NCBI GenBank assembly: GCA_002701395.1
Contig: NZVC01000022.1
Span: 7,916-71,915, forward strand
DNA from: Maritimibacter sp.
Lineage (GTDB): Bacteria > Pseudomonadota > Alphaproteobacteria > Rhodobacterales > Rhodobacteraceae
Direction: 5' to 3'
Length of the DNA: 64,000 bases
Shown here: one piece after another, positions 55,647 through 64,000 of the stretch
Layout of the letters: every line of letters starts with the position of its first letter
Numbering within the stretch: the stretch's first letter is position 1
Translations under genes and position numbers: made by a program
Notes under the pieces: model-generated
Seen by the model: only the letters and a program-made list of their open reading frames with translations
Database searches by the model: none
What the model was told of the DNA's origin: nothing

Positions 55647-57464
55647 TCATTCCTCTTCCCACCACCAGACAAGCGGCTGCCAGTCCAGCCAGTCGCCATA
55701 GATCGGGATATGCTCGGGGAACTTCAGTTCCTTCACATGGGCGATCCGGCTGGTGTTGTACTGATAGGTCGGGATCACATAGCGCCCGGCGGTCAGGATG
55801 CGGTCCAGTGCCTTGGTCGCGGCGACGAATTCATCGTTCGAGCGCGCGTTCAGGATCCGGTCGATCATCGCAACGGCGGCCGGGCTGTCCATGCCCATCC
55901 AGTTCTTGGTGCCCGGTTCGGTCAGGCCTTCGGGGCCCCAATAGTAGTACTGTTCGTTCCCGGGGCTCAGCGACAGCGCGACACGGTACAGGGTCATGTC
56001 GAAGTCGTAGATCTGCGTCCGCTCGTTGTACTGCGCGGTGTCGACCGCATTGACCGTCGGAAAGATCCCGATCCGCTTCAGGGACTCGACGTAGATGTCG
56101 ATGAAGGTCTGCGCCTCGGCGGCGCCGCTTTCCAGCAGGATCTCGAACTCGAAAGCATTGCCCGCTTCGTCGGACAGGACACCGTCTTTCACGGTCCAGC
56201 CCGCCTCGCGGAACAGGTCCAGCGCCCGCGAGATGTTGGCGCGGTTGCGAACCGAGCCGTCCGAGACGGGCAGGGAGTAGCCTTCCAGCGTGCCGGGCAG
56301 CAGTTCATCGGCGAAAGGCTCCAGCATCTCACGCACCAGTCCCTCGGCGGGGCCGTGGTCCATCCCCAGAAGCGAGTTCGAGAAATACGACGTGATTCTG
56401 GGGTTTTGCCCGCCGGTCTGTGTCTGGTTTATGAACTCGAAGTTGAACGCATGGATCAGCGCGTCGCGCACCCGCCAATCCTGAAATTCCGGGTTGCGGG
56501 TGTTCATCACGAAGCCGGTGATGCCAGACGGACGCCCGTGCGGCACAAGCGACTTGATCACGTCGCCAGCCTGCACGGCGGGGAAGTCGTACTGTTCGTC
56601 CCATTTCGAGGCGTTGAACTCTCGGTTGGAGTTCAGCTCTCCGGCCTTGAACGCCTCGAACTGCGCGGTGCCGTCGGCGTAGAACTCCATGCGGATCTCG
56701 TCGAGATTGGCATGACCGGCGGTCACGGGAAGGTCCTTGCCCCAGTAATCCGGGTTCCGCTTGAGCGAGACATAGCGCCCAGCCTCGAACCGGTCGATCA
56801 CGTAGGGGCCGGTCAGGATCGGAAGCTCATCCAGCCCCGAGTCGGTGAAATCCGTGTCTTCCCACTGCGCTTTCTTCAGGATCGGGCGCAGGCCCATGAT
56901 CAGCGCCAGTTCGCGGTCGGCGGTGTTGAAGGTGATCCGCACGGTGCGTTCGCCAACGGCCTCGATGCTTTCGACCTTCTCCCACGCGCCCAGATAACGG
57001 GGGTGCCCCTCTGTGCCCAAGGTCTCGTAGGACCAGATCACGTCCTCTACGGTGACGGGGCTGCCGTCCGAGAAGGCGGCTTCGGGGCGCAGGGTGAATT
57101 CGACCCATGTGCGGTCGGGATCCGTCTCGACCGATTCGGCCAGAAGGCCGTACAGCGTGAAGGGTTCGTCCCAGTTTCGCGCCATCAGGCTTTCCGAGGT
57201 CAGAAAGCGCAGCTGCCACGGGACCGAGCCTTTCCGGATGTACGGGTTCAGGCTGTCGAAGCTGCCGACCTCTCCGGTGACGATCCGGCCGCCGGTGGGG
57301 GCGTCGGGATTGGCATAGGGGAAGGCCACAAAATCCGGTGGCAGGGCGGGTTCGCCGTACATAGCTATGCCATGCTTCGGCTCGGCCGCCGCCAGTCCGG
57401 CGGAAAGGCAGAAGACCGCGGTCGCGAATGCTGCAGCGCGGCTGAGGGGGCGGATGCGGATCAT
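55647..57464 (-). CDS. YejA-type periplasmic peptide-binding protein
   Basis: A family 5 solute-binding protein of 605 residues with a signal peptide to about residue 32 (SAGLAAAEP). The YejA pattern is HGIAMYGEPALPPDFVAFPYANPDAPTGG split over residues 35-65, followed by the usual LTFNGLF-type fold and the end GDWLDWQPLVWWWEE. Such proteins feed oligopeptides or microcin-like peptides to Yej permeases. No permease or ATPase genes are near, so it is an orphan here. It has its own promoter candidate at 57506-57534. Confidence 0.87.
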   Translation of the reverse strand: MIRIRPLSRAAAFATAVFCLSAGLAAAEPKHGIAMYGEPALPPDFVAFPYANPDAPTGGRIVTGEVGSFDSLNPYIRKGSVPWQLRFLTSESLMARNWDEPFTLYGLLAESVETDPDRTWVEFTLRPEAAFSDGSPVTVEDVIWSYETLGTEGHPRYLGAWEKVESIEAVGERTVRITFNTADRELALIMGLRPILKKAQWEDTDFTDSGLDELPILTGPYVIDRFEAGRYVSLKRNPDYWGKDLPVTAGHANLDEIRMEFYADGTAQFEAFKAGELNSNREFNASKWDEQYDFPAVQAGDVIKSLVPHGRPSGITGFVMNTRNPEFQDWRVRDALIHAFNFEFINQTQTGGQNPRITSYFSNSLLGMDHGPAEGLVREMLEPFADELLPGTLEGYSLPVSDGSVRNRANISRALDLFREAGWTVKDGVLSDEAGNAFEFEILLESGAAEAQTFIDIYVESLKRIGIFPTVNAVDTAQYNERTQIYDFDMTLYRVALSLSPGNEQYYYWGPEGLTEPGTKNWMGMDSPAAVAMIDRILNARSNDEFVAATKALDRILTAGRYVIPTYQYNTSRIAHVKELKFPEHIPIYGDWLDWQPLVWWWEEE

Positions 57465-57505
57465 GTGCTCGGGGTTCCTTCTGCTCGCTCGGGAATTTTT
57501 GAGCA

Positions 57506-57534
57506 AATCTATCGACGTAACCGGCTCATTTCAA
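57506..57534 (-). promoter_or_regulatory. promoter of the YejA-type gene
   Basis: On the minus strand TTGAAA (57534-57529), 17-base spacer, TAGATT (57511-57506), 42 bases before the ATG. It is back to back with the small RNA promoter. Confidence 0.6.
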
Positions 57535-57544
57535 ACTTTTACCT

Positions 57545-57572
57545 TTGACCACGCACATTAAGCGGCTATAAA
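57545..57572 (+). promoter_or_regulatory. strong promoter of a candidate small RNA
   Basis: TTGACC at 57545-57550, 16-base spacer, TATAAA at 57567-57572. Five of six -35 bases and five of six -10 bases match the sigma-70 consensus, the best promoter in the window. No reading frame follows within reach. Confidence 0.75.
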
Positions 57573-57578
57573 GGGGGC

Positions 57579-57654
57579 ACTGCTCGATAGGTTTCTTGCC
57601 TGTATGAAACCTGCCTCAATAACTTAACGCCCGCCTTGTGCGGGCGTTTTTTTT
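57579..57654 (+). ncRNA. candidate small RNA, about 76 nt
   Basis: A predicted transcript from the promoter at 57545-57572 to the terminator at 57627-57654. It has a hairpin with stem AGGTTTC/GAAACCT (57589-57595 with 57606-57612) and a 10-base loop TTGCCTGTAT, an unpaired AT-rich linker CTCAATAACTTA, and the terminator stem with eight T. There is no ribosome site or open frame. This is the layout of a trans-acting, Hfq-type small RNA. I do not recognise a known family; it could also be an attenuated leader of bdhA. Confidence 0.65.
57627..57654 (+). terminator. strong rho-independent terminator of the candidate small RNA
   Basis: Perfect eight-base stem ACGCCCGC/GCGGGCGT (57627-57634 with 57640-57647), loop CTTGT, then an eight-base T-run. 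No gene on this strand precedes it except the predicted small RNA. Confidence 0.92.
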
Positions 57655-57939
57655 CGCCCTCGCGCAGCTTTTGCCCTTGTTAGAAAGGCCCCGTGCCAGC
57701 GCCGCCGAAAATCGGGTGTCGGCGCGAATCTCCCGTCGGTTCGATTCGGGATTTTCCCTTTGGGACGGCACGCTTGACGGCTCCTGCTATCAGGAAGGAT
57801 CGCACGGTCGATATGTGCCCCAGCGTCACCGCCGGTCTTCGTGATAGGATTTCCCGGAACACGGCGCGGCGATTGGCTCTTATCTTCGCAGATGCAGCAT
57901 GGCAGGGTCCGGGCAAGGATCTGCACAGGAGGATTGAAC

Positions 57940-58713
57940 ATGTCACTCAAGGGGAAAACGGCGGTCGTCACCGGCTCGAATTCGGGCATCGGCCTTGGCG
58001 TCGCGAAGGCGCTGGCAAAGGCGGGCGCGGACGTCGTTCTGAACTCTTTCACCGACCGTGACGAGGATCACCAGCTGGCCGCCGACGTGGGCCGCGAATT
58101 CGGTGTCACCGCCCGCTATATCAAGGCCGACATGTCGAAGGGCGACGAGTGCCGCGCGCTGATTGAACAGGCGGGCGCCTGCGATATCCTTGTGAACAAC
58201 GCGGGCATCCAGCACGTCGCCAACATCGAGGACTTCCCGCCCGAGAAGTGGGACGCCATCATCGCGATCAACCTCAGCTCTGTGTTTCATACCACCGCCG
58301 CCGCGATCCCGATGATGCGCAAGGCGGGCTGGGGCAGGGTGATCAACATCGCTTCGGCCCACGGTCTGCGCGCCAGCCCCTACAAGGTGGCCTATGTCGC
58401 GGCGAAGCACGGCGTTGTGGGCATGACCAAGGTGGCCGGGCTGGAGACGGCGAAGGACCCGATCACAGTCAACGCGATCTGTCCCGGATACGTCCTGACC
58501 CCGCTGGTGGAATCCCAGATCCCCGACACCGCGAAGGAATACAATATCTCGGAAGACGAGGCGATCGAGAAGGTCATCCTTGCCAAGCAGCCGTCGAAGG
58601 ATTTCGTGACGGTCGAACAGCTGGGCGGGCTGGCCACGTTCCTGTGCTCGGACGCCGCCGACCAGATCACCGCGACAACCCTGTCGGCGGACGGCGGCTG
58701 GACCGCGCAATAA
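57940..58713 (+). CDS. bdhA: D-3-hydroxybutyrate dehydrogenase
   Basis: This NAD-dependent short-chain dehydrogenase oxidises 3-hydroxybutyrate to acetoacetate in the use of polyhydroxybutyrate. The 257 residues have the cofactor motif TGSNSGIGLG (11-20), NNAGI (86-90), Ser139, Tyr152 and Lys156 in place of the catalytic set, and the substrate helix ending QPSKDFVTVEQLGG. An AGGAGG ribosome site precedes the ATG. The patatin-like gene follows 57 bases on, a common pair in PHB metabolism. Confidence 0.92.
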   Translation: MSLKGKTAVVTGSNSGIGLGVAKALAKAGADVVLNSFTDRDEDHQLAADVGREFGVTARYIKADMSKGDECRALIEQAGACDILVNNAGIQHVANIEDFPPEKWDAIIAINLSSVFHTTAAAIPMMRKAGWGRVINIASAHGLRASPYKVAYVAAKHGVVGMTKVAGLETAKDPITVNAICPGYVLTPLVESQIPDTAKEYNISEDEAIEKVILAKQPSKDFVTVEQLGGLATFLCSDAADQITATTLSADGGWTAQ

Positions 58714-58770
58714 GGGATCTTCCGAGCGCGCCCGGGTTCAGGCGGAACATCCGCTAACGGAGGCAAGGCA

Positions 58771-59805
58771 TTGAAGAAACGGATCAATCTTGCCCTGCAA
58801 GGTGGCGGCGCCCACGGCGCCTTCACCTGGGGTGTGCTGGACCGGCTTCTAGAGGAGCCCGATATCGAGATCGCCGCGGTCTCGGGCACCTCTGCCGGGG
58901 CGTTGAACGCGGCGGCGCTGAAGGCCGGGATGGCCCGTGGCGGGGCGCAGGCCGCGCGCGACAACCTTGCATGGCTGTGGGAACAGATGGGCGCGCTGGA
59001 CACGACGCTGTTCCCGGACTGGGCGCGCGCCTTCTGGCCCGCCCCGGCGACCATGTCGCGCTTGGTGGCGCTAAGCCCCGCCTATCTGTGGACGGACATG
59101 GCCAGCCGTGTCCTGAGCCCCTATGCGCTGGGGCCACTGTACGAGAACCCGCTGAAGCGTGTGGTCGAGTATTTCCGGTTCGAGGATGTCTGTTCCGACG
59201 CCGGCCCCCGCCTGTTCGTCAGCGCCACCAACGTGCGCAACGGCAAGATCCGCGTGTTTTCTGGCGACACGATCCACGCCGATGTCATCCTTGCCTCGGC
59301 CTGTCTGCCGAACATCTTCCAGGCGGTCGAGATCGAGGACCCGGTCACTGGCACGGTCGAGGCATATTGGGACGGTGGCTATACCGGCAATCCGGCGCTG
59401 TTCCCGATGTATGAACCGGACCTGCCGGATGACATCGTCATCGTGAACATCAACCCGCTGTACCGCGAGGAAGTCCCGCGCACCGCGCAGGAAATTCAGA
59501 ACCGGATCAACGAGATAAGCTTCAACTCTTCGCTGCTGCGCGAACTGCGCGCGATCAGCTTCGTGCGCGATCTCATCGCGGCGGGCCGGGTGCCCGAAGG
59601 CACGATGAAGCGCGTGCTGGTGCATATGATCGCCGACGACGAACTGATGAACATGCTGTCCGAGGCGACGAAGATCGTGCCGACGCCCAGCGTCCTGTCG
59701 GATCTGCGGGACTCGGGGCGCCGACGGGCGGGGGCCTTCCTAGAGGACCACAAGGACAAGATCGGCATCGAAGCCAGCGTGAACCTTGAAGAAATGTTCG
59801 GTTAG
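58771..59805 (+). CDS. patatin-like phospholipase/esterase
   Basis: The 344-residue protein has the patatin catalytic dyad. The oxyanion loop is GGGAHGAF, the nucleophile Ser41 is in SGTSAG, and the Asp201 is in WDGGYTGNP. Patatin-like proteins beside bdhA in alpha- and gammaproteobacteria are thought to act on PHB or related acyl esters. No signal peptide is present, so it is cytosolic or membrane-associated. The TTG start at 58771 is chosen for the CGGAGG ribosome site. It ends 4 bases into the next gene on the opposite strand. Confidence 0.87.
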   Translation: MKKRINLALQGGGAHGAFTWGVLDRLLEEPDIEIAAVSGTSAGALNAAALKAGMARGGAQAARDNLAWLWEQMGALDTTLFPDWARAFWPAPATMSRLVALSPAYLWTDMASRVLSPYALGPLYENPLKRVVEYFRFEDVCSDAGPRLFVSATNVRNGKIRVFSGDTIHADVILASACLPNIFQAVEIEDPVTGTVEAYWDGGYTGNPALFPMYEPDLPDDIVIVNINPLYREEVPRTAQEIQNRINEISFNSSLLRELRAISFVRDLIAAGRVPEGTMKRVLVHMIADDELMNMLSEATKIVPTPSVLSDLRDSGRRRAGAFLEDHKDKIGIEASVNLEEMFG

Positions 59806-60557
59806 GCCGACAGCTTCTCGGGGTCGCGCGGTTTGACTTGGGCTGGCTCGATCTCTGGCACCTTGCCGTTCGGATAGACCAGCCCCGCCGAGATCACCAG
59901 CTTGGCCGCATCCTCGACAGTCATGTCCAGTTCGATCACCTCGCTGCGGGGGACGAACAGCAGAAAGCCCGAGGTCGGGTTCGGCGTCGTCGGCAGGAAG
60001 ACCGACATCAGGTCGTCGTCGGATGGGATGCGGGCCTTCACCTCGCCCTTGGCGCTGGTGGAAATGAATGCGATCGCCCAGATGCCCCGGCGCGGGTATT
60101 CGACAAGGCAGGCGGTGTCGAACGACGACTCGGCTTGGCTGAACACGGTTTCCGCGATCTGTTTCAGACCGTTATAGATCGACCTGACCACGGGCATCCG
60201 GTCCACCAGGCTTTCGGCGTAGTTGATCATCGACCGCCCGATGATGCCCTTGGCCAACCAGCCGACGAGGATGGTGAAGATCAGGAACAGCACGACGCCA
60301 AGGCCGCGCACGTTTACCGGCGCCTCGACCCCGAAGAAGGTTTCGATAATGTTTTCAGGCTGGTACGCGTTCGGGACGAAGGGCAGCACAAAGCCGTCGA
60401 TCCAGCCGATCACCGACCAAAGCAGCCAAAGCGTCAGGCCGATGGGCGCGATGACGACCAGTCCCGTCAGGAAAGACGTCCTAAGCCGCCCGAACATCGT
60501 GCTTCTCTGCCGTTGGACCGGCGTTTCCCCCTGAGGGGCGATGGGCGGTTTCGTCAT
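59802..60557 (-). CDS. DUF502-family membrane protein
   Basis: The 251-residue product has two membrane segments (FLTGLVVIAPIGLTLWLLWSVI at about residues 30-51 and GLGVVLFLIFTILVGWLAKG near 87-106) and a soluble C-terminal domain with the DUF502 pattern PVVRSIYNGLKQIAETVFSQ and FVPRSEVIELDMTVEDAAKLVISAG. The function is unknown. The ATG at 60557 is preferred to a longer frame; the region ahead has no promoter that I can pick. Confidence 0.88.
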   Translation of the reverse strand: MTKPPIAPQGETPVQRQRSTMFGRLRTSFLTGLVVIAPIGLTLWLLWSVIGWIDGFVLPFVPNAYQPENIIETFFGVEAPVNVRGLGVVLFLIFTILVGWLAKGIIGRSMINYAESLVDRMPVVRSIYNGLKQIAETVFSQAESSFDTACLVEYPRRGIWAIAFISTSAKGEVKARIPSDDDLMSVFLPTTPNPTSGFLLFVPRSEVIELDMTVEDAAKLVISAGLVYPNGKVPEIEPAQVKPRDPEKLSA

Positions 60558-60659
60558 GATGTGGTAGCCAAGCCCCAAGTTACACTGCGAATGTAAGGTC
60601 GCCGAGGGTGCCGCACAACGGCAGCCCCGACGTCGCGTGCGAATATATACAGGCGACCG

Positions 60660-61568
60660 TTACGACGCGGTGATTTCTTTGGCAATTTCTGCGGCCAGTC
60701 GCGCATTGTTGCGCACCAGAGCGATGTTCGCGACCAGCGAGCGGCCCTCGGTGATGTGGAAGATCCGGTCCAGCAGGAACGGCGTGACGGCTTTGCCGGA
60801 CACGCCCTGCGCATCGGCCTCGGCGGTGGCCTGTTCGATGGCCTTCGCCATTTCGGCGGCGGGGATCTCGTCGGCGACGGGGATCGGGTTCGCGATCAGC
60901 TGGCCGCCGGTCAGCCCCAGTTCGGTGCGCGCCAGTTGCGCGGCGGCAATCGCGGCGGCGCTGTCCAGCCGCAGCGGAGCCGTCAGGCCCGAGCCGCGCG
61001 ACCAGAAGGCCGGGATCTCGTCCTGACCATAGGCGATCACGGGAACGCCATTGGTTTCAAGAACTTCCAGCGTCTTCGGAATGTCGAGGATCGCCTTCGG
61101 ACCGGCCGCGACGACGGTCACGGGGGTCAGCGCCAGTTCCTGCAGGTCGGCGGAGATATCGAAGGACAGCTCGGCCCCCTTGTGCACCCCACCGATGCCG
61201 CCCGTCGCGAAGACATGGATGCCCGCCGCGTGCGCCGCGATCATCGTCGCGGCCACCGTGGTGGCGCCGGTCTGGCCTGTGGCCAGCGCCACGGCGAAAT
61301 CGGCGCGCGACAGCTTCAGCACGTCCTTGGCCTGCGCCAGCGCGTCCAGCTCGTCGCCGGTCAGCCCGATGTGCAGGCGTCCTTCGATCACCGCGATGGT
61401 CGCGGGCACGGCGCCGGCGGCGCGGATGTCATCCTCGACCTGCCGGGCGGTCTCCACGTTCTGGGGGTAGGGCATCCCGTGGGTGATGATCGTGCTTTCC
61501 AGCGCGACCAGCGGTTTGCCTTCGGCCTTGGCTTGGGCGACTTCGGGGGAAAAGTGCAGCTCGGTCAT
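60660..61568 (-). CDS. psuG: pseudouridine-5'-phosphate glycosidase
   Basis: PsuG splits the C-C glycosidic bond of pseudouridine 5'-phosphate to uracil and ribose 5-phosphate. The 302-residue product shows VALESTIITHGMPYPQN near the start (Glu24 of the metal/active-site set), the central FATGGIGGVHKGAE and the Lys-bearing DLQEL region, and C-terminal NPIPVADEIP. The start overlaps the psuK stop by four bases, so the two-gene pair takes pseudouridine from RNA turnover through PsuK to PsuG. No transporter adjoins them. Confidence 0.92.
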   Translation of the reverse strand: MTELHFSPEVAQAKAEGKPLVALESTIITHGMPYPQNVETARQVEDDIRAAGAVPATIAVIEGRLHIGLTGDELDALAQAKDVLKLSRADFAVALATGQTGATTVAATMIAAHAAGIHVFATGGIGGVHKGAELSFDISADLQELALTPVTVVAAGPKAILDIPKTLEVLETNGVPVIAYGQDEIPAFWSRGSGLTAPLRLDSAAAIAAAQLARTELGLTGGQLIANPIPVADEIPAAEMAKAIEQATAEADAQGVSGKAVTPFLLDRIFHITEGRSLVANIALVRNNARLAAEIAKEITAS

Positions 61569-62452
61569 CCGGCGGCGCCTCCTGAGATATGAGCGGCGGC
61601 GGCCTGCAGGGCGCGGTCAAGCGCGGCGGCGCCGGTGGCCCCGCCCAGTTCGGCCGCGATGTGGGCCGCCATGAAGGTATCGCCCGCGCCGGTGACACGG
61701 GTCACCAGGACTTCGGGCGGGGTGGCTGTCACCAGACCGTCAGGTCCGGCGGCGGTGGCGGGGCGGCTGCCGTCGGTGACCAGCACGCGGGCGGCGCCGC
61801 GTTTCTGCATGGCCCGGGCGGCAGCGGCGCTATCCTCGAACGTCTCGGCGCAGATCAGGCCGGCTTCTTCGAGGTTCACGTAAAGCGTGGCGCGCGGCGC
61901 GCGCAGCAGCGGCAACAGGCGTTCCGCCTTGCCGGGGCTGGCGGGCGCGATGCGCAGGTCGGCAGCCGCGAAGGCGGGGCTTTGCGCGATCTGGCCCAGC
62001 AGTTCTTCGGTCAGATTGCCGTCCAGCGCGATCAGGCCGGGGTAGGGGGCATCGGCGCTGCCCAGCGATCCGTCGGTCAGCGGGCGCAGGATCTTGTCGC
62101 CCGCCTCTTCCAGCGAATGCGCGTCGGCGATGGCGGCGATCAGCCCGTTCGCGCCCTCGACCGCCATGTAGACGTCGGTCGGAAGATCCTCGGACCGGTA
62201 GACGTGGCCGGTGCCCATGCCCATCCGGGTGCAGGCGGCGACCAGTTCGTCGCCCTCGGCATCGCGGCCGATGGCGGTCAGAAGCTCTGCCTGAAGCCCG
62301 AACCGGCGCAGGGTCATCGCGATGTTCATGGCGACGCCGCCGGGAATTCGGGTGATGCGCCCGGGCACGTCGTTGCCCAGACGCATGTGGCGCGGGCTGC
62401 GGCCGATCACGTCCCACAGGACGGCGCCGATGCAAAGGATGGTGTCGTTCAT
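61565..62452 (-). CDS. psuK: pseudouridine kinase (PfkB family)
   Basis: PsuK phosphorylates pseudouridine at the 5' position. The 295 residues belong to the ribokinase/PfkB fold: start [37 protein letters not shown] (PfkB motif 1), and the motif 2 region [17 protein letters not shown] with the catalytic Asp. Assignment to pseudouridine rather than another nucleoside rests on its overlap with psuG. It is divergent from rpsB. Confidence 0.87.
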   Translation of the reverse strand: MNDTILCIGAVLWDVIGRSPRHMRLGNDVPGRITRIPGGVAMNIAMTLRRFGLQAELLTAIGRDAEGDELVAACTRMGMGTGHVYRSEDLPTDVYMAVEGANGLIAAIADAHSLEEAGDKILRPLTDGSLGSADAPYPGLIALDGNLTEELLGQIAQSPAFAAADLRIAPASPGKAERLLPLLRAPRATLYVNLEEAGLICAETFEDSAAAARAMQKRGAARVLVTDGSRPATAAGPDGLVTATPPEVLVTRVTGAGDTFMAAHIAAELGGATGAAALDRALQAAAAHISGGAAG

Positions 62453-62589
62453 ATGCGGCTTGTGGCAACCTGCGGGGCAGGGGGCAAGCCCGTTTCCATC
62501 GCCATCCGGCCCGGATCGGCGTGTCGGGGGTTGCGCATTGTCCGGCTATCGCTTAAGGGACGCGCACTTCACAGGCGGGGCTTGGGCCC

Positions 62590-62608
62590 TGCGGGGAGAA
62601 ATCCCGCA
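62590..62608 (+). other. hairpin in the rpsB leader
   Basis: TGCGGG (62590-62595) pairs with CCCGCA (62603-62608) around a GAGAAAT loop, 68 bases before rpsB. It may form part of an mRNA leader used in S2 autoregulation, as known for rpsB in other bacteria. No T-run follows. Confidence 0.4.
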
Positions 62609-62675
62609 TGGTCCGCCGGTTGAGCATTTGCTTCAAACAGTCCCGCCGAGGCGTAAACCGGAAAGGAAAATGGAC

Positions 62676-63476
62676 ATGGCGCTGCCTGAATTTTCTATGC
62701 GTCAGCTTCTGGAAGCTGGCGTTCACTTTGGTCACCAGACCCAACGCTGGAACCCCCGTATGGGCGAGTTCATCTACGGCGAACGCAACGGTATCCACAT
62801 CATGGACCTGACGCAGACCGTTCCGATGCTGGACGCGGCCCTGAACGTCATCCGCGAAACCGTGGCGAAGAACGGCCGCATCCTGTTCGTGGGCACCAAG
62901 CGTCAGGCTGCGAAGCCGATCGCCGACGCCGCCGAGCGTTGCGCGCAGTACTACATGAACCACCGTTGGCTGGGCGGCACGCTCACCAACTGGAAAACCG
63001 TGTCGCAGTCGATCGCTCGCCTGAAAGACATCGACGAGCGCATGGCGCAGGGCGCCGAAGGCCTGACCAAGCGTGAGCGTCTGTCGATCGAGCGTGACCG
63101 CGAGAAGCTGGAAGCCTCGCTGGGCGGTATCCGCGAGATGGGCGGCGTTCCGGACCTGCTGTTCGTGATCGACGTCAACAAAGAAGACCTGGCCATCGCC
63201 GAAGCCAAGAAGCTTGGCATCCCGGTCGTCGCGGTCGTTGACACCAACTGCTCGCCCGAGGGTGTGGATTACATCATCCCCGGTAACGACGACGCGGCCC
63301 GCGCCATCGCCCTGTACTGCGACCTGGCCTCGCGCGCGGCTCTGGACGGCATGTCCGCCCAGCTCGACGCCGCCGGTGTCGACGTTGGCGCTCTGGAAGA
63401 GACGCCGGACGAGATGCTGGACGAAGAGACCGCCGCCGAAGCGCCGGCCGCTACGGAAGAGCAGGCCGAAGCCTGA
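62676..63476 (+). CDS. rpsB: 30S ribosomal protein S2
   Basis: The 266-residue S2 protein sits on the platform of the small subunit. The start [20 protein letters not shown] is the family beginning; an ATG two codons upstream is also in frame, but the GGAAAGGA ribosome site is better placed for 62676. Typical blocks are [33 protein letters not shown] and [21 protein letters not shown] short acidic tail (residues 240-266) is added. It precedes tsf, the universal order. Confidence 0.96.
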   Translation: MALPEFSMRQLLEAGVHFGHQTQRWNPRMGEFIYGERNGIHIMDLTQTVPMLDAALNVIRETVAKNGRILFVGTKRQAAKPIADAAERCAQYYMNHRWLGGTLTNWKTVSQSIARLKDIDERMAQGAEGLTKRERLSIERDREKLEASLGGIREMGGVPDLLFVIDVNKEDLAIAEAKKLGIPVVAVVDTNCSPEGVDYIIPGNDDAARAIALYCDLASRAALDGMSAQLDAAGVDVGALEETPDEMLDEETAAEAPAATEEQAEA

Positions 63477-63513
63477 TCTTCCGGTCTTCGGACCGTCACC
63501 GAAACGTCACCGC

Positions 63514-63531
63514 GGGCGGCTATGGCCGCCC
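63514..63531 (+). other. hairpin between rpsB and tsf
   Basis: Seven-base stem GGGCGGC/GCCGCCC with loop TATG, no T-run, in the 91-base gap. A partial attenuator or processing site is possible. Confidence 0.4.
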
Positions 63532-63567
63532 TCGGGACTTGATCCGTTCGATTTGAGGAGAGCCGAT

Positions 63568-64000
63568 ATGGCTATCACCGCTGCACAGGTGAAAGAACTG
63601 CGCGAACTGTCCGGCGCAGGCATGATGGACGCCAAGAAGGCACTGGTCGAGAATGACGGCGACATGGAAGCCGCCATCGACTGGCTGCGCACCAAAGGTC
63701 TGGCGAAAGCTGCCAAGAAATCCGGGCGCACCGCCGCCGAGGGCCTTGTGGCCGTCGCCGTTGACGGTGGCACCGGCGTCGCCGTGGAAGTGAACTCGGA
63801 AACCGACTTCGTTGCGAAGAACGGCGAATTCCAGACGATGGTCAAGGGCATCGCCGAAGCCGCGCTGAAGGTGGACGACGTCGACGCGCTGGCCGCGGCC
63901 GACCTTGGCGGCAAATCGGTCGCCGACACGCTGACCGACAAGATCGCCACCATCGGCGAGAACATGACCCTGCGCCGCATGGCGAAGGTTCAGGGTGACA
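63568..64000 (+). CDS. tsf: elongation factor Ts, N-terminal part (3' end outside window)
   Basis: EF-Ts exchanges GDP for GTP on EF-Tu. The visible 144 residues start [20 protein letters not shown], the N-terminal UBA-like domain with [21 protein letters not shown] split over residues 21-41, then the core domain with [16 protein letters not shown] and [21 protein letters not shown] ribosome site precedes the ATG. The gene runs off the end of the window. Confidence 0.96.
   Translation, partial: MAITAAQVKELRELSGAGMMDAKKALVENDGDMEAAIDWLRTKGLAKAAKKSGRTAAEGLVAVAVDGGTGVAVEVNSETDFVAKNGEFQTMVKGIAEAALKVDDVDALAAADLGGKSVADTLTDKIATIGENMTLRRMAKVQGD

Overview
The window is core chromosome of a high-GC alphaproteobacterium, most likely a marine Rhodobacterales (Roseobacter group) species. 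The evidence is the gene order dxr-rseP-bamA-ompH-fabZ-lpxA-lpxI-lpxB (LpxI instead of LpxH), an iscR-suf operon whose IscR has a single cysteine, a class II DAHP synthase beside a GlxA-type regulator, a Usg protein beside gyrA, a Hint_2 protein, and a D-3-hydroxybutyrate dehydrogenase/patatin pair. I see no prophage, insertion sequence, integron, CRISPR array or secretion locus. The only mobile-type module is a small ccdAB toxin-antitoxin pair.

Layout. 1-8.8 kb: end of dxr, then outer-membrane biogenesis (rseP, a 41-codon membrane peptide gene, bamA, ompH/skp-like) and lipid A synthesis (fabZ, lpxA, lpxI, lpxB). 8.9-10.6 kb: an amidoligase overlapping a class I glutamine amidotransferase-like hydrolase. 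10.7-12.6 kb: 2-aminoethylphosphonate catabolism (phnW-phnX). 12.7-14.4 kb: HD hydrolase, a short membrane ORF and an alpha/beta hydrolase. 14.4-22.8 kb: iscR and the suf operon (IscS/NifS-type desulfurase, sufB, methyltransferase-like gene, sufC, sufD, two YIP1-like membrane proteins, sufS), preceded by an Irr/ICE-box-like palindrome and ended by three consecutive palindromes. 22.8-27.2 kb: O-methyltransferase, tRNA-Arg(CCG), glycerate 2-kinase, Hint protein, small membrane protein. 27.2-35.1 kb: a branched-chain amino-acid-type ABC transporter operon on the minus strand, with four small exported proteins of unknown function between its genes. 35.2-42.2 kb: GlxA-type regulator, aroG (class II), an IscU/SufU-like protein, hisI, gluQ, a methyltransferase, trmFO and a membrane protein. 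42.4-53.3 kb: gyrA, usg, a DUF883/holin-like pair, a SYLF lipoprotein, hemB, a SufBCD-associated-type membrane protein, mfd, ccdAB and a DUF4180-like protein. 53.4-64 kb: Bcr/CflA efflux, a FrnE-type DsbA protein, an orphan YejA-type binding protein with a 24-residue lipoprotein, a candidate small RNA, bdhA-patatin, DUF502, psuK-psuG, rpsB and the start of tsf.

How the genes work together. The best-supported non-routine observations concern iron-sulfur metabolism. They are an Irr-like palindrome upstream of iscR, a near-match to it written in rare codons inside the first desulfurase gene, an atypical single-cysteine IscR, membrane and methyltransferase genes built into the suf operon, and an IscU/SufU-like protein that lacks the third cysteine ligand. 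The strongest candidate for something undescribed is a transcript of about 76 nt at 57.58-57.65 kb. It has a near-consensus promoter, an internal hairpin and a strong terminator, and no reading frame. The amidoligase/amidotransferase pair and the exported proteins inside the liv operon are the best protein-level unknowns. Everything here comes from reading the sequence. No database search or folding calculation was run.
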